Shown in pieces: positions 26,418-35,010 of a DNA stretch of 64,000 bases. The notes beneath the pieces are model-generated. The model worked only from the letters and a program-made list of their open reading frames with translations. It was not told the DNA's origin and made no database searches. The position numbers and the translations under genes are program-made. The DNA is taken from positions 124,001-188,000 of the forward strand of contig CAVRYN010000005.1 of the NCBI GenBank assembly GCA_963725505.1, read 5' to 3'. Position 1 is the first letter of the stretch; every line of letters starts with the position of its first letter. The stretch is from Udaeobacter sp963725505 (GTDB lineage: Bacteria > Verrucomicrobiota > Verrucomicrobiia > Chthoniobacterales > UBA10450).

Positions 26418-27128
26418 TCATTTGGTTTTGCGCCAGATGACGTCTTCGTTGTTACGACGATCGATCAAAGCGTCGACTTTACCGGTGGCAGCGTAACGAA
26501 ACAGGATTCTGCCTTCGACACCTTTGCGGAAGAAAATCTCTGATGTTTCCGGGAACAGTTGCTCCTTCTTACCGTTCCGTTCGACGAAGAGTTTCCCGCC
26601 TTCGGCAATGACGGATCTCGTTTGCCCGGGCGCCAGTTCGTAGGTGCCGATGTAGTCGGGAAACTTTTTCGGATCGGCTTTTCCCACGGCGGGATCTTCG
26701 TAGTAGCGATGTGCCTGGCTGGCGATGATCTGCCAGTTGCCGTTGCGCTGGAGCCAGGTGTCAGTGATGTGATAACGCGCCTTTAGGTTTTGGCCGAAGA
26801 TCGTCTCCGTCTCGTCGGCGTCGTAACTGAGTATGGCGGTGCTGCCGATAATCCGGCTCTGGGCGTTCTCGATCTTAATCGCTCCGGAATACCCCGCCGG
26901 CATCGGGTTGATGTCGGCGATCAGTTTTGATTTATCGAAAAGGCGACCTTTCTCGTCGGCGAAGATGCAGTCCTCTGCGAAGTATTTTTTCCAAGGCGCC
27001 TGATTGCCGGGAACGATGGCGTCGTAGAGCTCCTGGGTGCGCCGGACCAGTTCGTCCTGCGTAATGGGAACATCCGTGGCGCAGGCGATGGTTACGGCGG
27101 AGAAAAATGTAACGAGCGGGAGTTTCAT
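26418..27128 (-). CDS. Exported SnoaL/DUF4440-like (NTF2-fold) protein
   Basis: The 236 aa protein has a signal peptide (MKLPLVTFFSAVTIACATDV). An NTF2-like domain covers residues 22-145 (DELVRRTQELYDAIVPGNQA, then YFAEDCIFADEKGR and DTWLQRNGNWQIIASQ). A C-terminal beta domain (YIGTYELAPGQTRSVIAEGG, KLFVERNGKKEQLFPE) looks like a DUF3471-type lipocalin-like add-on. NTF2-fold proteins include isomerases and ligand-binding proteins; the DUF4440 subtype is rarely characterised. The cysteine in ACATD could also make this a lipoprotein. It starts 40 bases after the stop of the FAD/Fe-S gene and is likely its downstream operon member. Confidence 0.78.
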   Translation of the reverse strand: MKLPLVTFFSAVTIACATDVPITQDELVRRTQELYDAIVPGNQAPWKKYFAEDCIFADEKGRLFDKSKLIADINPMPAGYSGAIKIENAQSRIIGSTAILSYDADETETIFGQNLKARYHITDTWLQRNGNWQIIASQAHRYYEDPAVGKADPKKFPDYIGTYELAPGQTRSVIAEGGKLFVERNGKKEQLFPETSEIFFRKGVEGRILFRYAATGKVDALIDRRNNEDVIWRKTK

Positions 27129-27168
27129 GACACTTCTTTATTCCTCCTTCATATATTCGCCTTTTCGC

Positions 27169-30153
27169 TCACGCGATCGCATCCGCAAGCAACTCCGCCA
27201 TGTGTTTTGGCCGCGCTTTTGCAAGATCCATGATTTGATGGCGACAACTGGTGCCTGAGGCGATGATCTCCGCCCCGGGCGGTTGATCGTCGATTTTGTC
27301 GAGCAATCGCTGGGCGACCTGGACAGAGAGATCGTATTTCTCTGCGAGTGCGCCAAATGCGCCGGCCATTCCGCAACAGGCGGTGTCGAGTACCGTCGCT
27401 TTCCTGCCCGGCAAACGTTCCGCCAGTCTGCGCATAAAAATCGGATCCATGATCGACTTTGCGTGGCAATGCGGATGAATCGCAATTGTTGCCGGACGAT
27501 TGTCGAATTGAAGTGCGTCTGGTTCTTGCGCGAGTAGATCGTCGATAAATTTTTCGAACAGGAAACAGCGCTTCGCTACGTCCTCCGCATTCTTGATTTT
27601 CAGCTCACGGTAATCCTCCACGAACATCGACCAACAGGAGGGTTCGAGAAACAGGATTGGAGCGGCAGATAGTTGAGAGCGTAAAGCTCCGTTGGAGCCA
27701 CGCTCCTTTACGGAGTTAAGAGTTGATCCGCCTTCGCCAAGGCTACGGCGGACAAGGAGTTCGGAGATGTTGTGTTTTGCGAGTTTCGCGGCGGCATCGA
27801 GATTTCCGACGCTGAATGCTGGTCGTCCGCAGCAGCGCCGATTTTCTACGAGCGCAACCTCGAACCCGAGCGCTTCCAGCACTTTCACCGCGGCGATGCC
27901 TATGTGCGGTTCGTGATAACGCACAAAAGTATCGTCCCACAGGATGACGCGGCCACGCTGTTGTAGGGCGTTTCTGTGAAACGCCATGGCGTCTGACACA
28001 GACGCCCTACAATGTTTCGCGAACCATTTGTCGAATCGTTCATTCGCGTAATGCGGGAGGGAACGCTTCGCCGAGATTCCAAGCGTCTTCTCCATTGCCA
28101 CACGTGCGACCCTGGACCCGAGAGCCCGATTAGCGAGCCTCGGCATCGCGCAGCCGATTCGCCCTAAAAAATCGACGTTGCTGAAGATTCGCTCGCGCAA
28201 CGGCAGCCCATCGCGGCGCCATCGTGCGTAAAGCATCTCGGCTTTAAGCAATGCGAGATTCACGTTCGAGGGGCATTCGGGTGTGCAACCTTTGCAGGAA
28301 AGACAATTGCTGAGCGCGTCATGGAGCTCTTCGGATTTCAACGGATCGCCAAGGAGTGACGGCTTCCCAGCCGTCATGTTTCGACGGCTGCCCAAGCCGT
28401 CGTTCCTTGGGAGCCGCAGCTCAAGCGCGGCGCGAATGATGTTGGCGCGGCCACGCGTGGACATGACTTCTTCGCCGGTGGCCATGAATGTCGGGCACAT
28501 AATGCCGGTCTGTTTGAGGCAGCCGCCGCAGCCGTTGCATTGCGCGAGATTGCCGATGAACGAGCGGTCCTTGAACGCGAACGCGAGCGCCGGCTCGAAT
28601 GGCAGTGTGAGCGGCCGCGTAAAATTTTCGCGCAGATGATTGTCGATCTTGTGCCGGCCGTCGCTGAAAATTTTCCCAGGATTAAAAACGTTCTTCGGAT
28701 CGAATGTGCGCTTAATCTCGCGCAAGACTTCAAGCAGCTCGTCGCCCAGTTGGTCACGCATATACTCGGTGCGCGCGATGCCGACGCCGTGTTCGGCGGA
28801 GAGCGAGCCTTTGAATTGACGCACCAGCGCGGAGGTTTGATCGGCGACTTGCCGGAATTTTTTTAGATCGGCGGCGCTATGCAGGTCGAGCACTGGTCGT
28901 ACATGAAGCAATCCGCTGGCAGCGTGACCGTAGTAACTCGCTTCAAGTCCAAGCGGTTTCATAATCGATTGCAACCCGTGCACGTATTCGGGTAATTGCG
29001 CGGGGCGAACGGCGGCGTCTTCGATGAACGCCACCGGTTTCGCTGGCCCAACGCAACCGGTCAAAAGCGAGAGACCGGATTTGCGCACCGACCAGACAAG
29101 GTTCATTTGAGCTGCATCGGTGAGAATTTTCGTGCGCAGTCCGATCTTTCTGGATTCCAGAATGGACAACCGCTCTGCAACGTCGTCGTAGAATTCGACG
29201 ATCAAAATCGCTGCGCACGGGTTCGTATCGAGTTCGAGCAAATCGCGCGCCGCTTGAAAATGAAGTTGGCCTTTGGTTTGATCGAGCAAAGGCCGATCGA
29301 TGTGTTCAATCGCAGCAGGCTTCAAATCGAGAAGTTCGACCGTGGCCTGCATTGCTTCTCCCACTGATGCGAAGAAGATCAGGCCCAAACCTTTCTCGTG
29401 GGGCAGGGGAGAGATTTTCAGTTCAGCGGAGAAAATCGCTGCGAGCGTTCCTTCGCTGCCCGCGAGAATGTTGGTCAGATCATTCGGCGCGCGCAGAAAT
29501 CTTTCGATGCCGTAACCTGGCCAGCGTTTGATCAGGCCCGGTGGCCAGCGCTCGGCCATCTCCGCGGCCGCCGCGCGAACGAGGTTCTCAATCTTTGTGC
29601 GCTCAGTACGCAATGATCCATGCGTCTCGCCGATTTTTTCGACTCGACCATCGGCCATCACGATTTCGAGCGACAAAACGTGATCGGCTGTCGTTCCGTA
29701 GATCGGGCAGCGCGCGCCTGAGGAATTGTTGGCGATCATGCCGCCGAGAGTGGCACGCGAGCTGGTTGCAACGTCAGGGCCGAAACAAAATCCCTGCGGC
29801 TTTAGAAAATCGTTTAGTTGATCCAGCACAGCGCCCGCCCCGACGCGCACGCTTCGTTTTTCAAGATCGAGCTCGGTGATCTGGCGGTTGTAACGGGAGC
29901 ACTCGATGATCAATCCCTCGCCAATCGCGTTCCCGACCAGACTTGTGCCAGCGCCACGCGGCGTGACGGAAAGACCTGCATCAGCCGCAGCGCGAATGAC
30001 GAGGCTTGCTTGTTGCGCGCTTTTCGGAAACGCGACGCCGATCGGTTCGATCTGATAAATCGACGCGTCAGTCGCATAAAGTTGACGCGTCAGATTATCA
30101 AAGCGCGCATCGCAACCGGTTTGCTTGATTTTCCTTTCCTGGGCAGAGGTCAT
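27169..30153 (-). CDS. GlcD/GlpC-type FAD and iron-sulfur oxidoreductase fusion (YdiJ-like)
   Basis: The 994 aa protein carries an FAD_binding_4 domain (GAGTSLVGNAIGEG, NNSSGARC; residues about 40-230) and an FAD-oxidase C-terminal domain to about 510 (LSAEHGVGIARTEYM). Two 4Fe-4S binding motifs follow (CNGCGGCLKQTGIMCP, CLSCKGCTPECP), then two CCG domains (RRCCGRPAF, DTACCGMAGAFG). This is the layout of YdiJ-like D-2-hydroxyacid dehydrogenases feeding electrons to the quinone pool. Three palindromic elements lie inside in frame, at about residues 581-602, 714-731 and 800-825, adding non-family peptides in the Fe-S half. It lies 97 bases downstream of dinB, separated by another repeat. Confidence 0.9.
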   Translation of the reverse strand: MTSAQERKIKQTGCDARFDNLTRQLYATDASIYQIEPIGVAFPKSAQQASLVIRAAADAGLSVTPRGAGTSLVGNAIGEGLIIECSRYNRQITELDLEKRSVRVGAGAVLDQLNDFLKPQGFCFGPDVATSSRATLGGMIANNSSGARCPIYGTTADHVLSLEIVMADGRVEKIGETHGSLRTERTKIENLVRAAAAEMAERWPPGLIKRWPGYGIERFLRAPNDLTNILAGSEGTLAAIFSAELKISPLPHEKGLGLIFFASVGEAMQATVELLDLKPAAIEHIDRPLLDQTKGQLHFQAARDLLELDTNPCAAILIVEFYDDVAERLSILESRKIGLRTKILTDAAQMNLVWSVRKSGLSLLTGCVGPAKPVAFIEDAAVRPAQLPEYVHGLQSIMKPLGLEASYYGHAASGLLHVRPVLDLHSAADLKKFRQVADQTSALVRQFKGSLSAEHGVGIARTEYMRDQLGDELLEVLREIKRTFDPKNVFNPGKIFSDGRHKIDNHLRENFTRPLTLPFEPALAFAFKDRSFIGNLAQCNGCGGCLKQTGIMCPTFMATGEEVMSTRGRANIIRAALELRLPRNDGLGSRRNMTAGKPSLLGDPLKSEELHDALSNCLSCKGCTPECPSNVNLALLKAEMLYARWRRDGLPLRERIFSNVDFLGRIGCAMPRLANRALGSRVARVAMEKTLGISAKRSLPHYANERFDKWFAKHCRASVSDAMAFHRNALQQRGRVILWDDTFVRYHEPHIGIAAVKVLEALGFEVALVENRRCCGRPAFSVGNLDAAAKLAKHNISELLVRRSLGEGGSTLNSVKERGSNGALRSQLSAAPILFLEPSCWSMFVEDYRELKIKNAEDVAKRCFLFEKFIDDLLAQEPDALQFDNRPATIAIHPHCHAKSIMDPIFMRRLAERLPGRKATVLDTACCGMAGAFGALAEKYDLSVQVAQRLLDKIDDQPPGAEIIASGTSCRHQIMDLAKARPKHMAELLADAIA
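27680..27752. repeat. Two hairpins inside the FAD/Fe-S gene
   Basis: A CGTAAAG/CTTTACG hairpin (27680-27712) is followed by TCCGCC..GCC-AAGG-..GGCGGA (27727-27752). Translated on the minus strand they give VRRSLGEGGSTLNS and VKERGSNGALRS, inserted without stop codons. Confidence 0.75.
27962..28011. repeat. Palindromic TGTAGGGCG doublet inside the FAD/Fe-S gene
   Basis: Two hairpins (GGCGTTTC-TGT-GAAACGCC and GGCGTCTG-ACA-CAGACGCC) are enclosed by TGTAGGGCG and CGCCCTACA, so the whole 50 bp is also a palindrome. It is translated as CRASVSDAMAFHRNALQ. Half of it recurs in cox15 at 37042. Confidence 0.85.
28349..28411. repeat. Palindromic GACGGCT element inside the FAD/Fe-S gene
   Basis: CCAAGGAGTGACGGCTTCCC ... 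GCCGTCGTTCCTTGG forms a long imperfect palindrome with inner stem GACGGCT. It is translated as LPRNDGLGSRRNMTAGKPSL. A second copy lies between genes at 39162-39228. Confidence 0.85.
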
Positions 30154-30155
30154 TT

Positions 30156-30230
30156 TGTCATTCCGAGCGAAGCGAAGAATCTCGAATCTAAAGAAATAAT
30201 CAGGGATGTTTCGCTCCGCTCAACATGACA
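30156..30230. repeat. TGTCATTCCGAGCGAAG-type inverted repeat
   Basis: The element starts TGTCATTCCGAGCGAAGCGA and ends GCGCTCCGCTCAACATGACA on one strand, with terminal inverted TGTCAT/ATGACA. It occupies most of the gap between dinB and the FAD/Fe-S gene. A longer relative lies at 58299-58427. Confidence 0.8.
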
Positions 30231-30250
30231 GTTACAGCCAGATAGTTCCG

Positions 30251-31324
30251 CTACAGCAAATCCAGCTGCGCGGTTTCGGGCATTGTCTCGGCGAAACGAA
30301 CGCCCACGCCAATAAGGCGCACCGGTTTTCCAGTGCGGGCGAAGGCTTCCGCAAGCAGTGAGCGAAAAGCTTCCAATGTGGGTGTAAGGCCCGCGCGCTC
30401 GGCAGTCGTGCGCGTGAAATCGTTGAACTTTAGTTTCACGAAAATTTTCGTGGTCTCGCGCGTCGATTCTTTTTGCGCGAGATCGGCCATCAAATCCTGG
30501 AAAAGTTCGTCGAGCTTTTCTTCGCATTGCTCGAGGGTGGTCAGATCAACAGCGAACGTTTCCTCTGTGCTGAGCGATTTGCGCGGTCGATCCGGTTCGA
30601 CCGGCCGATGATCGATACCGCGACAGAGATCGTAAAGCTCGAGACCGAACTTGCCGAAGACATCGACGAGCTCCGGCCGCGAGAACCTTTGGAGTTCGCC
30701 GCAAGTTTTGACGCCGAGTTCTTCCAGTTTTCGCTCACTCTTCTCGCCGATTCCCCAGATTTTGCGCACCGGCAAATCGCGCATGAACGCGGGAATGTCT
30801 TCCGGCTTCACTTCAAACTGTCCATTTGGCTTGTTTATTTCGCTGGCGATCTTCGCGACCAGTTTGTTTGGACCAATTCCGGCGGAAGCTGTCAGTTTTG
30901 TTTTTCGAAAAATCGCCCTCCGGATTTCCTGCGCCAGCGGTCCGGGCGCGCTCGGGTGCGCGGTGACGTCGAGGTAAGCCTCATCGAGCGAGAGCGGTTC
31001 GATTATGGAAGTGAACTGATAGAGGATTCCGCGGATGATTGCGGCTTCGCGCCGGTAAACATCGAAGCGTGTGGGCAGCACGATCAAATTCGGGCAGCGT
31101 TGCAGCGCCATGAAAGTCGGCATTGCCGACCGCACCCCGAACTTGCGCGCCTCGTAGTTGCAAGTCGTCAACACACCGCGCCGGTCGCGTGCGCCACCCA
31201 CCCCCACCGGTTTGCCGCGCAACGACGGGCGGTCGCGCACCTCGATCGCGGCATAAAAGCAATCCATGTCGAGATGGATGATCGCGCGCGGCTTCTCCTC
31301 GCTTTGCACGCGGAAATTTCGCAC
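30251..31324 (-). CDS. dinB: DNA polymerase IV (Y family)
   Basis: The 357 aa protein has the Y-family catalytic motifs: IIHLDMDCFYAAIE near residue 17 and LSLDEAYLDVT near 100. It also has the helix-hairpin-helix KIWGIGEKSERKLEELGV and the little-finger domain (STEETFAVDLTTLEQ). Pol IV makes error-prone bypass past lesions. The length matches the family (about 350). The very C terminus lacks an obvious beta-clamp motif beyond AQLDLL, which itself could serve as a clamp-binding QxxLxL. No LexA box is apparent to me in the short divergent promoter shared with the oxidase operon (31325-31428). Confidence 0.92.
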   Translation of the reverse strand: MRNFRVQSEEKPRAIIHLDMDCFYAAIEVRDRPSLRGKPVGVGGARDRRGVLTTCNYEARKFGVRSAMPTFMALQRCPNLIVLPTRFDVYRREAAIIRGILYQFTSIIEPLSLDEAYLDVTAHPSAPGPLAQEIRRAIFRKTKLTASAGIGPNKLVAKIASEINKPNGQFEVKPEDIPAFMRDLPVRKIWGIGEKSERKLEELGVKTCGELQRFSRPELVDVFGKFGLELYDLCRGIDHRPVEPDRPRKSLSTEETFAVDLTTLEQCEEKLDELFQDLMADLAQKESTRETTKIFVKLKFNDFTRTTAERAGLTPTLEAFRSLLAEAFARTGKPVRLIGVGVRFAETMPETAQLDLL

Positions 31325-31428
31325 AACCCAGAAAGCAGGCCATCCGGCGTTTTCTCACACGAATCGCAAATTTCAGGCTTTGCAAATCGCGCTTCCGTTT
31401 AGATATTACGGCGTAACTTTTTCCTGAA

Positions 31429-33312
31429 ATGGACGCTTCTACTTCTGTCGACACCCATCACGATCCACACGCACACGCCGCCGAGCACGAACACCACGAG
31501 CTCGGGTGGTGGCGAAAATATATTTTCTCCACCGACCATAAAGTCATCGGGATCCAGTACGGCCTTTGCGGTCTCGTCTTCCTCTTCTTCGGGTTTTGCC
31601 TGATGATGTTGATGCGCTGGCAACTGGCGTATCCCGGCCAGGCGCTGCCGGTGATCGGCAAATGGCTCCCGCACATTTTCGGCGCGGGCTCGATGCCGGA
31701 CGGAAAAATGACGCCTGATTTTTACAACTCGTTAGGCGCGATGCATGGCACGATCATGATTTTTGCCGGGGTCGTGCCGCTGGCATTCGCTGCTTTCGGC
31801 AATTTTGTCGTGCCGCTGCAAATCGGCGCACCGGACATGACATTCCCGAAAGTGAACGCGGCAAGTTTTTGGGCGTTCGGGGTGGGCGGCGTGATCATGA
31901 TGATCAGTTTCTTCGTACCCGGCGGCGCGGCCAAGAGTGGCTGGACTTCTTACACGCCGTTGGCGGCATTCTCTGATACCGGCCCAGGACATAATCCGAT
32001 CTTTAACGGCCAGACGCTTTGGTTGATCGGGTTTATTTTTCTCATCTCGTCGTCGTTGCTTGGCGCGATTAATTTCATCACGACGATCATTCAATTGCGG
32101 GCCAAAGGGCTGACCTGGATGCGGCTGCCGTTCTTCGTGTGGGCGCAATTTGTGACTGCGTTTCTGTTGCTGCTGGCGTTTCCGCCGCTGGAAGCTGCGA
32201 TCGTCATGCAGTTAATGGACAGAGTTGCGCACACAAGCTTTTTCCTGCCGAGCGGTCTCGTCGTGAATGGCGCACCCGTGGACATCAGCGGCGGCGGCAG
32301 CCCGCTTTTGTGGCAGCATTTGTTTTGGTTCCTGGGGCATCCCGAAGTTTACGTGCTGATTTTGCCTGCGTTCGGGATTGTTGCCGAAATCCTGGCGAAC
32401 AATTCGCGCAAGCCGCTTTGGGGTTATAAGTCGCTGGTCTTTTCCGTGCTGGTCATTGGATTTTTGTCGTTCATCGTGTGGGCCCATCACATGTGGATGA
32501 CGGGAATGGGCAGTGCGGTCAGCGCGTTCTTTCAGACGACTACATTACTGATCTCGATCCCGTCTGTGATCATTTTAAGCGCGTTTTTCATTTCACTGTG
32601 GGGCGGCTCCATTCGCTTTACAGTGCCGATGCTTTTCGCCACCGCGTTCCTGCCGATGTTTGGAATCGGCGGCCTCACCGGCATCCCGCTGGCATTTAAT
32701 TCAGCCGACCTTTATCTGCACGACACCTACTACATCATCGCGCATTTCCATTACATCGTTGCGCCTGGCACAATCTTCGGACTTTTCGCCGGGATTTATT
32801 ACTGGTTCCCGAAAGCGACCGGCCGAAAGATGAACGATTTCTGGGGCAAAGTGCATTTCTGGCCGACGCTCATCTGCATGAATGTGATTTTTCTACCGAT
32901 GTTTTTGCAGGGCATGGCTGGAATGCATCGGCGCTGGTACGACGGCGGGCAGGGATGGGGCGTGTCCAACGAGCACACCATTTGGGGACTGACGGGGTTT
33001 CAATGGAACCAGCCAATTTCATGGGCGGCCTGGATCATGGGTCTCGCCCAAATCCCGTTCATCATTAATTTCTTCTGGAGCATCAGGCACGGCGAAAAGG
33101 TGAACGACAATCCGTGGGAAGCGACCACGCTGGAGTGGACTGCGCCTTCGCCGCCGCCGCACGGAAATTTTATTCATACGCCTGTCGCCTATCGCGGGCC
33201 TTATGAATACAGTCTCCCAGGCAGCGAACGCGACTTCACCATGCAGAATGAGCCGGTGGAACCGACGGAGCGAACTCGCCGCAAGCCCCCTGCGGAGCTG
33301 GTTCCGGTGTAG
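31429..33312 (+). CDS. ctaD: Cytochrome c oxidase subunit I (aa3-type), K-channel lysine absent
   Basis: The 627 aa polytopic protein has all heme and copper ligands: H106 (MHGT), HPEVY at 304-308 with the His-Tyr pair, HH 353-354, and HDTYYIIAHFHYIV. D-channel residues are present: N125, D136, N143 and E306. An ungapped alignment of the 41 residues from the HHM motif to LWGG with Rhodobacter subunit I places Ile382 where K362 (K-channel) should be: SIPSVIIL replaces VPTGIKVF. An N-terminal His-rich leader (residues 9-23) precedes the first helix. It is the first gene of a contiguous oxidase operon. Confidence 0.94.
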   Translation: MDASTSVDTHHDPHAHAAEHEHHELGWWRKYIFSTDHKVIGIQYGLCGLVFLFFGFCLMMLMRWQLAYPGQALPVIGKWLPHIFGAGSMPDGKMTPDFYNSLGAMHGTIMIFAGVVPLAFAAFGNFVVPLQIGAPDMTFPKVNAASFWAFGVGGVIMMISFFVPGGAAKSGWTSYTPLAAFSDTGPGHNPIFNGQTLWLIGFIFLISSSLLGAINFITTIIQLRAKGLTWMRLPFFVWAQFVTAFLLLLAFPPLEAAIVMQLMDRVAHTSFFLPSGLVVNGAPVDISGGGSPLLWQHLFWFLGHPEVYVLILPAFGIVAEILANNSRKPLWGYKSLVFSVLVIGFLSFIVWAHHMWMTGMGSAVSAFFQTTTLLISIPSVIILSAFFISLWGGSIRFTVPMLFATAFLPMFGIGGLTGIPLAFNSADLYLHDTYYIIAHFHYIVAPGTIFGLFAGIYYWFPKATGRKMNDFWGKVHFWPTLICMNVIFLPMFLQGMAGMHRRWYDGGQGWGVSNEHTIWGLTGFQWNQPISWAAWIMGLAQIPFIINFFWSIRHGEKVNDNPWEATTLEWTAPSPPPHGNFIHTPVAYRGPYEYSLPGSERDFTMQNEPVEPTERTRRKPPAELVPV

Positions 33313-33337
33313 CTGGCCGATGGCGATCTGCTGAGCC

Positions 33338-34195
33338 ATGGAAATTCCCTACACAATCTCAACTCGCCCCGACACCGGCCTTTGGAACGCGAAGATCGGC
33401 ATCTGGCTTTTTCTGGCGTCGGAAGTGATGCTCTTCGGCGGGCTTTTCTCAGCCTACATTTTTCTGCGTATCGACGCGGCGCCAGGCATGTGGCCGCACG
33501 GATTACTCAACGTTCCGGTAGGCACGATGAACACGGCCATCTTGATCCTTTCCTCAGTCACTGTAGTGCTGGCCTGGGCGTCGCTGAAGATGAGAAGGTA
33601 TCGCGCCTACTGGTGGTACATGCTGGCCACCATTTCATGCGGCGTGATTTTTTTAACGGTCAAACTCGCTTATGAATGGCCGCAGAAGTTCGAGCACTTC
33701 GGCGCTTACATTAAACCGCAAGCCCTCGGAAAATACGAAAAATATTTGGGTAACGAGCGTCGTGCAGAAAAGGGAATGGAACCTCGAATCGAGATCACCG
33801 GCCACCTGCACAGCCAGAACGCCAAAGAATACGAAGTGGCCCTCGATCCGGTGAATGCCGAGCCGGACAATCCGGCGATGGATCGGCCGCATTTTGTTCC
33901 TCTGCCGGTCACTGACAAGATAGCGACGATTGAGAAGGAAGACGTCGAGCGCGCGACGATGTTTCTGCCGACGCACAGCGCGTATTTCGCCAGTTATTTC
34001 ACGATCACTGGTCTGCACGGCATGCACGTGCTGGGCGGCGTGCTCGTGTTCATTTACATGTGGCTTCCGGTCAGCAAAAGACTTTACCAGCGCAACCCGG
34101 AACACCTGGCGAATCGCGTCGAAGTGAGCGGCCTTTTCTGGCACTTTGTCGATCTGGTCTGGATTTTTGTGTTCCCGCTTTTTTATCTGCTCTAA
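33338..34195 (+). CDS. ctaE: Cytochrome c oxidase subunit III with a large loop insertion
   Basis: The 285 aa protein begins MEIPYTISTRPDTGLWNAKI. It has the usual helix III region LFLASEVMLFGGLFSAYIFL and the late ITGLHGMHVLGG. Between them, residues about 113-205 form a charged soluble stretch (KYEKYLGNERRAEKGM, EITGHLHSQNAKEYEV, VTDKIATIEKEDVERA) not seen in classical subunit III. It starts 25 bases after subunit I. Function: structural partner maintaining proton uptake in the D path. Confidence 0.9.
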   Translation: MEIPYTISTRPDTGLWNAKIGIWLFLASEVMLFGGLFSAYIFLRIDAAPGMWPHGLLNVPVGTMNTAILILSSVTVVLAWASLKMRRYRAYWWYMLATISCGVIFLTVKLAYEWPQKFEHFGAYIKPQALGKYEKYLGNERRAEKGMEPRIEITGHLHSQNAKEYEVALDPVNAEPDNPAMDRPHFVPLPVTDKIATIEKEDVERATMFLPTHSAYFASYFTITGLHGMHVLGGVLVFIYMWLPVSKRLYQRNPEHLANRVEVSGLFWHFVDLVWIFVFPLFYLL

Positions 34196-34198
34196 GCC

Positions 34199-34543
34199 AT
34201 GAACAATCCGCCTGACGTCACGCAAGATCCAAAGGAATACGAGGAATACGCGCACGGCGTGCATCAACATGTCATGCGCTACGTTATGGTCGGTATCACG
34301 CTGCTCGTATTTACCGGAATCACGGTGGCGCTGTCTTATGTCGATTTTGGCGCGCGCAAGGCGAACATCGCCGTGGCCATGCTGGTAGCGACGCTGAAGG
34401 CGGGGTTAGTGGCGGCAATTTTCATGCACCTTGCCGCAGAAAAACGGCTCATTTATCGCATCCTGATCTTCACCGGGTTTTTTGTGCTCGGCATGTTCTG
34501 GCTTATTTTATTGGCGTGGTACGACTACCCGATCTTCCGGTAA
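34199..34543 (+). CDS. ctaF: Cytochrome c oxidase subunit IV (prokaryotic type)
   Basis: The 114 aa protein has three membrane helices after a charged N terminus (MNNPPDVTQDPKEYEEYAHG): YVMVGITLLVFTGITVALSY, ANIAVAMLVATLKAGLVAAI and ILIFTGFFVLGMFWLILLAW. The FMHLAAEKRLIYRI loop is typical of COX4_pro proteins. Three bases separate it from subunit III. Confidence 0.88.
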   Translation: MNNPPDVTQDPKEYEEYAHGVHQHVMRYVMVGITLLVFTGITVALSYVDFGARKANIAVAMLVATLKAGLVAAIFMHLAAEKRLIYRILIFTGFFVLGMFWLILLAWYDYPIFR

Positions 34544-34753
34544 ATGTCCCTTAAAGCTTTCCATATTGTTTTCATTATTTTCTCGACGCTGCTTGCGCTT
34601 GGGACCGGGGCTTGGTGCGTCTGGGTCGATCTCGTGGAAGGCGCGCCGATTTATCTTGCAGGCGCGATCGCGTCGTTTTCCGCCGCGGTAGCGCTGATCG
34701 TTTACGGCGTGTGGTTCTACAGGAAAATGAAACGGCTGCGGATCATCACATGA
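34544..34753 (+). CDS. Two-helix membrane protein of the oxidase operon
   Basis: The 69 aa protein begins MSLKAFHIVFIIFSTLLALG and has a second helix AGAIASFSAAVALIVYGVWF ending in a basic KMKRLR tail. Its ATG directly follows the subunit IV stop, and its own stop overlaps the next ATG. I know it only as a small accessory seen in such operons; function unknown. Confidence 0.8.
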   Translation: MSLKAFHIVFIIFSTLLALGTGAWCVWVDLVEGAPIYLAGAIASFSAAVALIVYGVWFYRKMKRLRIIT

Positions 34754-35010
34754 AAACCAGAATTGTATCGATCTTGCTCTTGTCGATTCCATTTGCGGCG
34801 CAGCAAGCGTTGGCATGCCCGTTCTGCTACGGCGCGAAAGATGGAAAATCGACCGAGCACATGGCGGTTGCGATCTGGTTTCTGTTCGGCGCAGTCCTGT
34901 CCGTGATGGGTGGGATCGGCGCGTTTAGTTTTCACCTGTGGCGGCACGGTCGCATGCCCACCGAACCCCACCAGGAGCTCGCCGAAGAAGATCTGAGTAA
35001 GTATGAATAG
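34750..35010 (+). CDS. Exported small protein with CxxC motif, oxidase operon
   Basis: The ATG at 34750 overlaps the previous stop (ATGA). The 86 aa product has a signal peptide (MKTRIVSILLLSIPFAAQQA) directly followed by CPFCYG. A transmembrane helix (AIWFLFGAVLSVMGGIGAFS) and an acidic tail (ELAEEDLSKYE) come next. The periplasmic CPFC at the membrane face could bind copper or act as a thiol site for CuA assembly; this is inferred. The last 8 bases overlap subunit II. Confidence 0.78.
   Translation: MKTRIVSILLLSIPFAAQQALACPFCYGAKDGKSTEHMAVAIWFLFGAVLSVMGGIGAFSFHLWRHGRMPTEPHQELAEEDLSKYE

Noticed and set aside
30473..31402. Long plus-strand open frame opposite dinB
   Set aside because: It is antisense to a clearly recognised DNA polymerase IV gene and its translation has no family character.
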